Source: Arcuatula senhousia (taxonomy: Eukaryota > Mollusca > Bivalvia > Mytilida > Mytilidae). From it: a DNA stretch of 64,000 nt. The notes under the pieces are model-generated. The model had not been told where the DNA came from and searched no databases. It worked only from the letters and a program-made list of their open reading frames with translations. Position 1 is the stretch's first letter; each line of letters starts with the position of its first letter. The DNA lies in assembly GCA_963971305.1 (NCBI GenBank), contig OZ020304.1:76322355-76386354 (forward strand). Direction: 5' to 3'. Of this stretch, positions 49,201 through 55,856 are shown one piece after another. The translations under genes and the position numbers were made by a program.

Positions 49201-51826
49201 AACAAATAACAGGTCCTGTACAAGTACCAAATAAGCTACATGTAGGTAGTTCAACTGAGCTAGGTAAGCTTCATCGAGCTTTAAATTATTATCTCCCTTT
49301 GTGATTCTTAAATCCCTTTGTGATAACAAAAAAGATCTATATTTGTTTCAGTTGTTGTCAGTGCAAGATGAAACTTTCTCACAACTTTAAGTAAACATAT
49401 CTGAACAAAGAAACATCAAAATGTTGAACTTTTACCGTTGAATTTCAAAGAATCAAAGGAGTAGGGGCTATAAGGCCTGTTTTTGGCCTAAATTATTACC
49501 AAATCTCAACATTTGAATATGTTGCCAGATGCTGATAAAATATTTATTAGATGTCCACAAATGAGAAACTGAATATATTTTTTGAATTATTAAACGATTG
49601 TTTTGGGGGAAATATGAAATGAAACTGACCTTCATTCAGAAAATCGCAAATTTTCATCAATTTTCAGTATTTTTAGATACATTTTGGAGTAGAAAAGTAT
49701 CTCCGCATGCAAGAAACAACTAAATATTTTTACAGATTGTTAATATGGCTTATATAAACCTTCTCTTAAAGTATGAAATTGTTTCTCATGTGCAAACAAT
49801 GCTTTCTGGTCCAAAATGTACATTGAAAACAACCAATATTTCTCAAATTTTGTCATTTTTCCTAAAATCACCATTGCGACGCTCCAACATTAAAATTTTA
49901 AATGTTTGTACATGTTTTCTTTTCAGGCAGAGTGAACACTATATTCTGGCCAGAAATGGACACTTTTACATAACCTTCATATTTCTAGGCTGAATTAGGG
50001 ACTTATCGCCCCTACTCATTTGCATTAGACTTAATAATGCAATAAAGTCCAATTTTCATGAAAAAAATTTCCACGGTAGAAGTGAAAAATTATTATTACT
50101 CATTGACAAAGATCACCTTCTAAAAACAACCTTATAGTTTCATGATGCATATATAGGGAAGATTTAATAAAAATAGGATTTAAGTTAAAAACAGCAAAGG
50201 GAGATAAAAATTTAAAGCTCGATCGAGCTTAACTAGCTCGATTGAACTACCTATCTTGTTTGGTACTTGTACAGGACCTGAATAATATGAGGCACTGGCT
50301 TAACCTGTGACGCTCCTGAAGTAACAATTTATCTTTAATAGACGATAAAGAGATGTGAAATAGGTGTATGCGACATACCATATCTAACTAGCTAAAATAG
50401 ATTAAAATTAAGAATTCAATCAATGCTATTAAAAAGTCTACTTCATTTTAATCGAAAATAAAAACAAACTAGCTTTCCTTGTGGGTCATGCAATCAGTGA
50501 CATAGAAAATTTCAGAGAAAAAAGTTAGAAAGACACTGAAAGTAAGGGATTCCCTTTTACCACTATTAGGACTGCACTCAGGCGTGGATTCAGGTGGGGG
50601 CGCAGCCGGCGTGAGCAGTCTGCACCGTTAGCCACTAGTCTGATGCCCCAGACTAGTAAAAATTTGTTCGGAATAGTGATAAATAGCCAAGATTTTATCT
50701 AGACATTTAAAGAAAAACCTTTAAAACTTGTTGTCGGACTAGTTGTTGAAAAAGTTTTTGGTGCAGACTGCGTCCCCCTAAAATGTGGTTTTTCACCATG
50801 AAATCAATCAAAAAAGGCCAAGAATGTTCGCGCGTCGGTCGGCTCGGTGAATATTTAATAACTGCGCCCCCTCTAATCGAAATTCCTGCATCTGCACTTG
50901 GCATTGTAGAAAATCATTGTACTTAAATTGCACAAATGTCAGTCCACCCAAATCAAGGAAGTCAAAGGAACTATAAGGCACTGCCTGTGGGCAGGTAGTT
51001 ACTATAACGTAACCCTCCCTTCGATTCTCTCCGTGAGGGTTACGATTCCCGCCCATTGACCTCAACGAAGCAAAAAAAAATTCTTAGATACACACTTTGT
51101 TGGAATATATTTTCATACAGAACAAGGTATTCGAGGATAACTTCAACCCAATGTGTTGTTAAGTTTCCAGATATATCGTAAAACTATAGATTAGAATATG
51201 ATCACATGATATTTTTACTTTTACATTGATCTTGAACTTCATCAATTTCAGGATCAGATCTTTAATTACATTAATTACTAAGTAATTAATATACGATATT
51301 GAGATGTGGAATAAGTGTACGCGACACAACAAACATTAACAAACAGCAATTCAAAACATTCAAAAGTAAATTCAATGATTGATAATGGTGTAAATTTACA
51401 TATACTAAACATGAAATAGAGGATCATGGTCAAAAATCGTCTTTTAAATGTGTACTCAAGTGCCATCAATTGGTTTCGCTGTGCTCCGTTGGTATTAATG
51501 GGTCGGAATCGTAACCCTCAGGGAGAGAATCGTAGTGAGGGTTACGTTATCGTAACTAGTGGGCAGGATCAAGAATGATTTTTTTTTTAATTCAATGTCA
51601 CAAATAATAACAAATCTAAATACCAGTACGTATGTAGACTACTGTGACTAGTTCTAAGGGAAAAGAAAAAAACTCATTTTTTTATGATAAGTTTCTGTGT
51701 CAGGATAGATTTATAAAATTCAGCTTGTTTTAGAAGAGATAGATCAACAGATCAACTCAAACAAAGTTTACCAGATTTTTGAACTTGTGGTTTGTTTTCA
51801 GTGGAAAGTTGTGCAGAAGGAAACAT
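31161..51826 (-). CDS. NRDE2: NRDE2, nuclear RNA surveillance factor
   Basis: Ten coding exons on the - strand join in frame with no stop: 51772-51826, 48148-48241, 47592-47641, 46135-46270, 44292-45220, 41950-42204, 34464-35864, 33256-33377, 32671-32742 and 31161-31295; 3249 nt, 1082 residues (human about 1164). Landmarks are an N-terminal D-F-D-W-L (human D-W-L), a Lys-rich stretch at about residues 75-100, the F-R-V-D-R-K-S-D-x-N-T-W-N-F block at about 133-150 matching the region where human NRDE2 binds the helicase MTR4, then helical HAT/TPR-like repeats with E-N-P-H-N, H-F-L-R-Q, W-R-P-D, E-E-D-C-E-D and C-P-L-L-W-R. The C-terminus Y-M-D-A-V...L-M-T-E-K-E matches human closely. In mammals NRDE2 holds MTR4 away from the nuclear exosome; in C. 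elegans NRDE-2 acts in nuclear RNAi. Introns are full of transposons. Confidence 0.95.
31296..32670 (-). other. NRDE2 intron 9
   Basis: AT-rich, no exon or clear element recognised; the ORFs here have no protein-like features. Confidence 0.6.
32671..32742 (-). CDS. NRDE2: NRDE2 coding exon 9
   Basis: 24 codons, phase 0 at both ends, between ATTTCAG and donor AAG|GTAAAC. It encodes a HAT-like helix (R-A-M-G-I-F-Y-R-A-L-Q) preceding the last exon. Confidence 0.92.
33256..33377 (-). CDS. NRDE2: NRDE2 coding exon 8
   Basis: 122 nt, entering in phase 1 and ending at GAG|GTACAC. It encodes the conserved E-N-A-L and C-P-L-L-W-R-L-Y motifs. Confidence 0.92.
33779..34362. mobile_element. Tc1/mariner-like TIR element, 584 bp
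   Basis: The ends are perfect 17-bp inverted repeats CACCTGGAAAAAAGTTA. TATA lies on both sides, fitting a TA target duplication. On the - strand a short frame (K-R-E-L-T-L-Q-E-I-R-R-Q) resembles the helix-turn-helix region of Tc1-type transposases, but it is broken by stops. It sits in NRDE2 intron 7. Superfamily by TA target and this fragment only. Confidence 0.7.
34464..35864 (-). CDS. NRDE2: NRDE2 coding exon 7 (largest)
   Basis: 1401 nt encoding about 467 residues, from acceptor TTTTATAG to donor GAG|GTAAGG. It carries C-H-W-L-P-W-R-P-D and E-E-D-C-E-D-x-D-R-L-V-L-F-D-D as in human NRDE2, then helical repeats. The ATG at 35805 is internal, not the start: the conserved frame continues 19 codons upstream to the acceptor. 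Confidence 0.95.
36109..38223 (+). pseudogene. Penelope-like reverse transcriptase, one in-frame stop
   Basis: One open frame interrupted by a single in-frame TGA (36766-36768); 36109-36765 and 36769-38220 are in the same frame. The first part has a C-x-C...C-D-H-V-V-T-G-D-L-S-I-V region and K-K-G-P-K-F-R-P, which I associate with the N-terminal side of Penelope-like RTs. The second part carries P-K-L-H-K (48-51 from the ATG at 36793), D-F-S-T-L-Y-T-N-L-P, I-P-M-S-T-N-C-A-P and the catalytic R-Y-L-D-D (260-264). I see no GIY-YIG endonuclease downstream. It lies in NRDE2 intron 6 on the opposite strand, so it cannot be part of that mRNA. Apart from the stop it is intact, so the insertion is fairly young; the 5' end looks truncated. 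Confidence 0.8.
38247..39585. mobile_element. Pearl-like tandem-core element, type I
   Basis: Ends are perfect 11-bp inverted repeats GTCTCGCCTGC (38247) and GCAGGCGAGAC (39575-39585). The left end also folds on itself (GTCTCGCC...GGCGAGAC, 38247-38282) and is followed by a CGG/CGA tract (38299-38332). The core is six or seven tandem units of 182-189 bp (CGTAAACTTTTTTGTAAG at 38331, 38513, 38695, 38877, 39066 and 39249, with a decayed copy near 39428). Terminal modules around tandem cores match the described architecture of bivalve pearl elements. It sits directly after the Penelope-like frame in NRDE2 intron 6. A 172-codon frame across the cores exists only because the unit length is near a multiple of three. 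Confidence 0.8.
39588..40245. repeat. Dispersed repeat, multi-module
   Basis: Possibly the 3' part of the Penelope-like insertion split by the type I element. Bases 39866-39935 are identical to 63931-64000. The last 100 bp (GTTGAAGGCTGCTGGC to TGTGTCGCGTACACTTATTCCACATCTC) recur at 60300-60390 and, inverted, near 51290-51325. No coding function recognised. Confidence 0.7.
40334..41814. mobile_element. Pearl-like tandem-core element, type II (copy 1)
   Basis: The left module has the hairpin GGCTCCCAGGAGCC (40340-40353) then CTGAATCGCTCACCTG. The right module has a GAC-rich tract (41715-41762), the hairpin GGACCTTCGGTCC and ends CAGGTGAGCTAAAAA. CTCACCTG and CAGGTGAG make short inverted ends. 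The core has related subunits of about 160-170 bp with GGGCAATAACTCCTA and AGATCTTGATGTGCT, alternating in a longer period of about 500 bp. It is in NRDE2 intron 6. Confidence 0.8.
41950..42204 (-). CDS. NRDE2: NRDE2 coding exon 6
   Basis: 255 nt between CTTTCAG and donor TGA|GTAAGC. It encodes Y-C-H-F-L-R-Q...T-E-K-A and F-W-D-S-G-V-A-R-V-G-E-E-G-A-x-G-W, strongly conserved with human NRDE2. Confidence 0.95.
42294..43965. mobile_element. Pearl-like tandem-core element, type II (copy 2)
   Basis: Same terminal modules as the copy at 40334 (GGCTCCCAGGAGCC hairpin at 42300; right end GGCCTTTGGCCAGGTGAGCTAAAAA), but a different core: about eight tandem units of 155 bp (GGCCGTAACCCCTATAAGGG, CTTTTCTCTATCTGCAATAG). 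Before the right module lies a GAC/ACGG microsatellite (43855-43918). Same ends with different cores indicate core exchange or independent core amplification. It is in NRDE2 intron 5. Confidence 0.85.
44292..45220 (-). CDS. NRDE2: NRDE2 coding exon 5
   Basis: 929 nt, from acceptor TTTATTTAG to donor G|GTTTGT. The donor was chosen by frame: it rebuilds a codon with exon 6 so that V-L-D-I-F-V-Q-Y-C-H-F is continuous, as in human; the nearer GTATTG would break the frame. It encodes the MTR4-binding-like block and the start of the NRDE-2 helical domain (E-F-N-K-K-T-R-E-N-P-H-N). Apparent upstream coding sequence with a Leu-rich tail at 45221-45339 is intron. Confidence 0.94.
46135..46270 (-). CDS. 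NRDE2: NRDE2 coding exon 4 (Lys-rich)
   Basis: 136 nt from acceptor ATTGTAG to donor GT|GTTTGT, again fixed by phase. It encodes an acidic start (D-D-F-S-D-E-E) then a run of about 20 lysines in 30 residues, a likely nuclear localisation stretch, as in the human N-terminal region. Confidence 0.88.
46333..46395. repeat. Orphan right module of type II element
   Basis: ACAAGAGACAATGGTTGCCAAG, then ATAGCTCACATGGACCTTTGG and CCTGGCGAGCAAAA match the right end of the type II elements at 41814 and 43965, without a core. It is a solo or collapsed copy in NRDE2 intron 3's neighbour region (intron 3 spans 46271-47591). Confidence 0.65.
47096..47329. mobile_element. Small element with pearl-type ends, 234 bp
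   Basis: Perfect 11-bp inverted ends ATGTCGCCTGC and GCAGGCGACAT, nearly the same as the type I ends, with a short single core and ACGACGACGC before the right end. It looks like a minimal member of the same group. It is in NRDE2 intron 3. Confidence 0.7.
47592..47641 (-). CDS. NRDE2: NRDE2 coding exon 3 (50 bp)
   Basis: A 50-nt microexon-like exon between TTTTTCAG and donor TAG|GTAAAG. It encodes D-G-P-S-K-Y-K-R-L-I-S-D-D-S-S-L and joins exons 2 and 4 in frame. Confidence 0.87.
48148..48241 (-). CDS. NRDE2: NRDE2 coding exon 2
   Basis: 94 nt between AATTCCAG and donor AAAG|GTATAT. It encodes D-F-D-W-L-T-L-N-S-F-Q, the counterpart of the conserved D-W-L motif near the human N-terminus. Confidence 0.9.
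48673..49190. repeat. Tandemly duplicated repeat (169 bp x 2) in a larger module
   Basis: Two direct copies (48846-49014, and 49015 to about 49190) start TGTGACCCACAAG / TGTGACAAACAAG and share ATTTTGTTTCATATTGCAAT and GAAGCGTCCAAGGTTAAACC. The module 48673-48992 appears in reverse orientation at 52402-52630 and partly at 50287-50560, flanking the 49210-50280 element as an inverted pair. Fragments next to it (48480-48640) match 53120-53240 inverted. Confidence 0.7.
49210..50280. mobile_element. CAGG-type TIR element, 5-bp TSD (copy A)
   Basis: 1071 bp with inverted ends of about 90 bp starting CAGGTCCTGTACAAGTACCAA. AATAA is duplicated at 49205-49209 and 50281-50285. The inner part of each end holds GATCGAGCTT repeats and TTATCTCCCTTTG. 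No transposase. Copy B (52325-53037) has the same ends and internal sequence and also a 5-bp TSD, so this is a family. CAG-starting ends with 5-bp duplications would fit hAT5-type elements (inference). Confidence 0.85.
50996..51558. mobile_element. TIR element with 9-bp TSD, 563 bp
   Basis: Exact 9-bp duplication GTGGGCAGG at 50987-50995 and 51559-51567. Inverted ends of about 85 bp start TAGTTAC(T/G)ATAACGTAACCC and include GATTCTCTCC and GAGGGTTACGATTC. The interior contains an inverted fragment of the ACTTATTCCACATCTC repeat. No coding. It is in NRDE2 intron 1, near the 5' end of the gene. Confidence 0.88.
51772..51826 (-). CDS. NRDE2: NRDE2 coding exon 1 with start codon
   Basis: On the - strand ATGTTTCCTTCTGC begins 18 codons ending at donor CTG|GTAAAC, and the split codon joins exon 2 in frame (A-D-F-D-W-L). 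The N-terminal M-x-x-P-x resembles the human start. It was found by looking for a short exon upstream of exon 2. A possible 5'UTR donor (TTAG|GTAAGT, exon end at 51941) lies upstream. Confidence 0.82.
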
Positions 51827-52324
51827 CACAAGATATGGTTTCGTTCGTCTTTTTTTTTTTGGTGTTTGGCTAATTTTTTTAAGCATGGTCAATTTACCTC
51901 TTGTTTTTAATCGTTAAATTCCGTTGTTTAAAACACTTACCTAACAAGGTTTTATTTCGAAAAAAAATCCAAGACGAAACGACAACGTTATTGTTCCGGA
52001 TTTAAAATCAACAACATTGCAATGACCTATGAGTAAAATATAAACAGAAATGTGGGTATATATATATGAAAGATAGAAAATATTTTTTTGCAAATTATTT
52101 AAAGCAGCCAGCGATCTTGAACAAGCTGAAGACATATCATGGGATTTCAGTCTCTTACTCTGAGTCTGACTCTGAGATGAGTACAATTTACCATATACAT
52201 GTACTTGTCATATAGCTACAATAATGCAACTCCTTTGACATTTATGATTGGGCGGAGCTACAAAGCGCTCCCATTGCTTGTAACGGAGCAATGCCGAAAG
52301 CGAAATCACACCGGCGTAATTCAA

Positions 52325-53037
52325 CAGGTTAGGTACAAGTGCCAAATGAGCTAGGTAGATCAATCGAGCTAGGTAAGCTCGATCAAGCTTTAGATTTATA
52401 TGGGGCAGGTTAAACCTGTGACGCTCCTGAAGTTAATTTAATTATTCATTTTTTTGTTTGAAAATAAAAACAAACTACCTTTTCTTGTGGGTTACGTGTG
52501 CGTTTAATGACGTTCAAAATTTGAAAAAGCAAAAAGCATTAAAAAGTAGCGTGCTATACCGGAGGAAAATTCAGCCCATAGTACAACTAAAATATTGACA
52601 TTTCTACCATAATCGCTTCCTTCGGGAGCGTATTATCTCCCTTTGCTGTTTTTGACAAAAAGATCTATATCTGATTCATTTTTGGTCAGTGCAATATGAA
52701 ACTTTCTATTAACTTTAAGTTAACATACCTGAACAAATAAACATCAAAATATCAACGTTTTACCATAGACTTTTGAAAAACAATTTTGCATTGAACTAAT
52801 GCAAGAATTCAAATTTTCACAAAAAATGATTTCCACAGTAGAAGTGAAAAATTTTAGTTGAATATTGATGAACAGCGCCTTAGAAAAGAAAATCTACAAT
52901 TTCATGATGCACAGGGAAAATTGAAAAAATATATGCAATATTTTGTCAAAAACAGCAAAGGGAGATAATAAATTTAAGCTCGATCGAGCTTACTTAGATT
53001 GATCTACCTAGCTCGTTTGGCACTTGTACCTAACCTG
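52325..53037. mobile_element. CAGG-type TIR element, 5-bp TSD (copy B)
   Basis: Inverted ends of about 75 bp start CAGGTTAGGTACAAGTGCCA. TTCAA is duplicated at 52320-52324 and 53038-53042. It shares internal sequence with copy A (AAAGATCTATAT, CAGTGCAA.ATGAAACTTTCT). Its left inverted repeat is split by the 52402-52630 insertion while the right one is intact, which proves that insertion came later. Confidence 0.87.
52402..52630. mobile_element. Innermost insertion in copy B
   Basis: About 229 bp from GGGGCAGGTTAAACC to CTTCGGGAGCG. It interrupts the left end of copy B between AGATTTAT and TATCTCCC, where the intact right end reads straight through. A related copy lies inverted at 48673-48992. 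The ends are not inverted repeats and TAT lies on both sides; type unknown. Confidence 0.7.
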
Positions 53038-53489
53038 TTCAACCCATAAGACTTCAAATTTGGTACTAAAATATTGCTATAATAGTATTTTAATGACGAA
53101 TTCAGTTAGAACTATCGGACATTTTGCACAATTTAAAGACTTTCGTGAAAATATCAATTTTTGAAGTCCCTTGATCCTCAATTTTATAATGAAGTTCAGG
53201 ATCAGATATTGAAAATATGGTTTTATCAAACTAATTAATAGTAGCCTACCGCTTCAAACTAAAATGTTTATTTGCATGTTTTTGGTAATTTCGAACCATC
53301 TTGAAGCCGCTTGTTTGATTTGGAGAAAGACATTAATTTTGCTCCATTATGAGTAATAGGCACGCATTGTAGCTCCGCCCAATCACAAATGTCAAAGGAG
53401 CTGCATTATTGTAGCTACTTGTCATAGTGTTCGCTTATGTCCTCTTTTACAGATCGATATTACTAGCTGAATTCTGTGGTGGATCCAGA

Positions 53490-53795
53490 AATTTTCTAAA
53501 AAAAAATCTTCTGGGGTCTTTTGCGAGTGTGGCCTTTGTATTAGCCCCCATTGAGCCTACTCTTATCGATCTTTAACGACTGTATGGGGTATTGCCTTTC
53601 TGTATGGAACAAGGTCTTTTCGTCCTTTTCGAAGGACTAGCATAGTTCCTTGAGACCATCCTCGCCAATGGTGACAAGAGAGAGTCCGTAAATTTGTTCA
53701 TGAAATTTTCACCCCTGACAAGATTCGAACCATGGCCTGAACCTCAGTGTTAATAGCTGGACGCCATAACCACTACACCACCAACTCTCTTCTTA
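53490..53795 (-). mobile_element. tRNA-derived SINE
   Basis: On the - strand a perfect pol III A box TGGTGTAGTGG (about 53771-53781) and a near-perfect B box GGTTCGAATCT (about 53722-53732) stand 38 bp apart. A tRNA-unrelated body follows (GAGGATGGTCTCAAGGAAC...). The anticodon arm and acceptor stem do not form a normal tRNA, so this is a SINE head rather than a tRNA gene. The 3' end is not clear. Confidence 0.75.
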
Positions 53796-54405
53796 TTGCT
53801 GTTTGGTTGTTTTTGTGTCGTTTCTTCCTTCATGTTATTCTCGTTTGTATTGACAGATTTTAATTGTCTTTGGCCTTTCAGACTTAATGAGATCAGACAA
53901 CTTTTAAGTTTGTGTGTTATGGTATGATGCTGTCCGCACCGTTTTCTATTAATTTAACTGGTAGTGTTTCCACAATAACTTTAGTTCAATCTAGTTTTCC
54001 AATTGCTATGAAATTTGGTGATGATGTTCCTTACCATAAAGATGATAAAACTAGGATAGATGGGATTTATATTTGGGTCCCCCTAATTGTTATTCCCGAG
54101 CCAGCCAGCAGAGTTTTGGAGGGGATATACACTGTATACAACAAAAATCAAAATTATGCTAAATTCAGTACAACCGATCCTGAAAAATTTGTGTATCATG
54201 GGTATTTCTCATATTTCTCATAATTTGGAACAACTCCTTATAGGAGTTATCTCCCCTTACTCATCAAAATTGACCAATTTTGCAGTTTTTGGATTATATC
54301 TTGAAAACCATTAGTGCTAGAGGAAAAGTTAGCATTGCAGAAGTGTTAAGCTCATTTAGATCTACTAAAATGATTTCAGGGTCAAAATATTGTCAGATCA
54401 ACTGA
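53796..54405. other. Region with tandem-core repeat fragment
   Basis: Contains a 103-codon frame (53912-54223) without recognisable features. Bases 54226-54405 (CTTATAGGAGTTAT, CATCAAAATTGACCA, AGTGCTAGAGGAAAA, CAGGGTCA) match 59632-59800 in direct orientation, a diverged core unit of a pearl-like element. Confidence 0.6.
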
Positions 54406-54414
54406 TTAAGAGTT

Positions 54415-54700
54415 CCCAGGTCAAACTGAACTGCCTTAAGTATTTAGGCAGTTCATAAGCAGTTCATTAGCAGTTTTTCTTAATTTAAGCAGTTGTTTAG
54501 CAGTTAGAAGCAGTTCAGGTCTTAACAGTTAATGAGAACTGCCTAAAATTTTAATTTTAGCAGTTAATTTCGGCATTTGTTTATATAGCAGTTTATTGAG
54601 TGAGAAGCAGTTCAGGTCTTAACAATTAATGAGAACTGCCTAAAATTTTAATTTTAGCAGTTCACTATTTTTTAACAGTTTCATTTAGCAGTCTAGAATT
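54415..54700. repeat. GCAGTT hexamer cluster (left)
   Basis: More than ten copies of GCAGTT(C) or its complement in under 300 bp, within a duplicated unit (AGAAGCAGTTCAGGTCTTAA ... ATGAGAACTGCCTAAAATTT). A mirror cluster lies at 59030-59310. Confidence 0.75.
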
Positions 54701-55014
54701 TATATATAGATTGCACTTTGTGCACTGTAGTTTATGACATCATCAGTTTCTGAAGTCAACAGAAACATCCATGATATGTCCATATCTCCATGCTGTTTCT
54801 TGTGTTTATAGTGAAAAACATGAATTAAAGTATGATTGTGATATAGAAGTACTAGGAAAAACCCGCGAATTTGCGGGAAAATCAATCATTACGTGCTTTA
54901 AAAAATAGACCACACAACAATAAACATAGGATTTGAATGACCTTGACTGTTTGTGCTAATCGCAAATTAAAGGTTCTACGGTATATTTATCTGTAAGTAA
55001 GTTTTTAGTTTATT

Positions 55015-55542
55015 GTCTCGTCTGTGAAGCAGTGCGGGACATAGATGTTACTTTACCGTAGTCGGCGGCTTTAACTTTTTGGGTCAGGTTTTATGGAAGC
55101 ACATCCATATCTCAAGAACTATAGGTCGTAAGTCGATGAAACTTGGTATGCATATGCCCTAGTAGTAGCTTAGCATCGTTGAATCTCCATCTTTTGACCT
55201 TGACCGTGATTTTCCGGTTGAATAACTGACAATTTTCAATATATATATAAAAGCAGGGGTAAGGTTTTGCGAGCACCTCCATATCCCAAGAACTATAAGT
55301 CCTAGGTTGATAAAACTTGGTATACATATGCCCCAGTAGCAGCCTAACACAGTTGCATACCCATCTGTTGACCTATACCTTGAATTTTCGGTTGATTGGC
55401 TTTGATTATTGTTATTGCATACATTAGCAATGTTTAAGTTCTATAACACCTTTTGATTTGAGAAACTGAAAATCCTTATAATTGCAAAGTATAGTGGAAG
55501 TAAGAAAGAATAATTGTTTCTGACGATGCCGGCAGTCGGGTG
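55015..55542. mobile_element. Pearl-like tandem-core element, type I (diverged)
   Basis: Left module TGTCTCGTCTGTGAAGCAG...GGGACATAG...GTTACTTTACCG...CGGCGGC and right module TGACGATGCCGGCAG match those at 38247-39585. The core has two or three units of about 180 bp (CATATCTCAAGAACTATAGG, AAACTTGGTATGCATATGCC) unlike the 38-kb core but like 30600-31060. Confidence 0.72.
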
Positions 55543-55856
55543 CTTTATCTTGTTATCTTGGTTTTTGTTACCCCATCTGCTAATAAAACAGATGTCCAGA
55601 TGCAGGGTCAGTTTCAATCAATCGCTTCTCAAATTTGTTTTTAAACTTGTTGATGTCGTGTTTACGGGCTGATACTATTAGCCATTAAAAATTTATAATA
55701 GACTCACTATATGCCATGGGGTCGTTAACTTCAACATGGTTTTTATTTTTCTATCAAACTGCAATTTTTAACGATAAAACATTTTTTGCATACATTTTTA
55801 TAGTGAATTTACCAATATAACCTATTATATAAAATATTTAAAATATATAGCAGTAT
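55543..55856. other. No feature recognised
   Basis: AT-rich spacer between the pearl-like element and the LINE tail; nothing identifiable. Confidence 0.5.

Larger units (their letters stand above)
52213..53417. mobile_element. TIR element with 9-bp TSD, host of nested insertions
   Basis: Inverted ends of about 55 bp start TAGCTACAATAATGCA and include CTCCTTTGACATTT and GATTGGGCGGAGCTACAA. Exact duplication CTTGTCATA at 52204-52212 and 53418-53426. Removing the inner element (52325-53037 plus one TTCAA) leaves about 487 bp. It lies within 400 bp upstream of the NRDE2 start codon, so it probably abuts or overlaps the promoter. Confidence 0.88.

Noticed and set aside
53700..53795. tRNA gene
   Set aside because: Good A and B boxes but no normal cloverleaf and a repeat body follows; called a SINE.
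53912..54223. 103-codon frame
   Set aside because: No recognisable motif and adjacent to repeat cores; no splice or start support.
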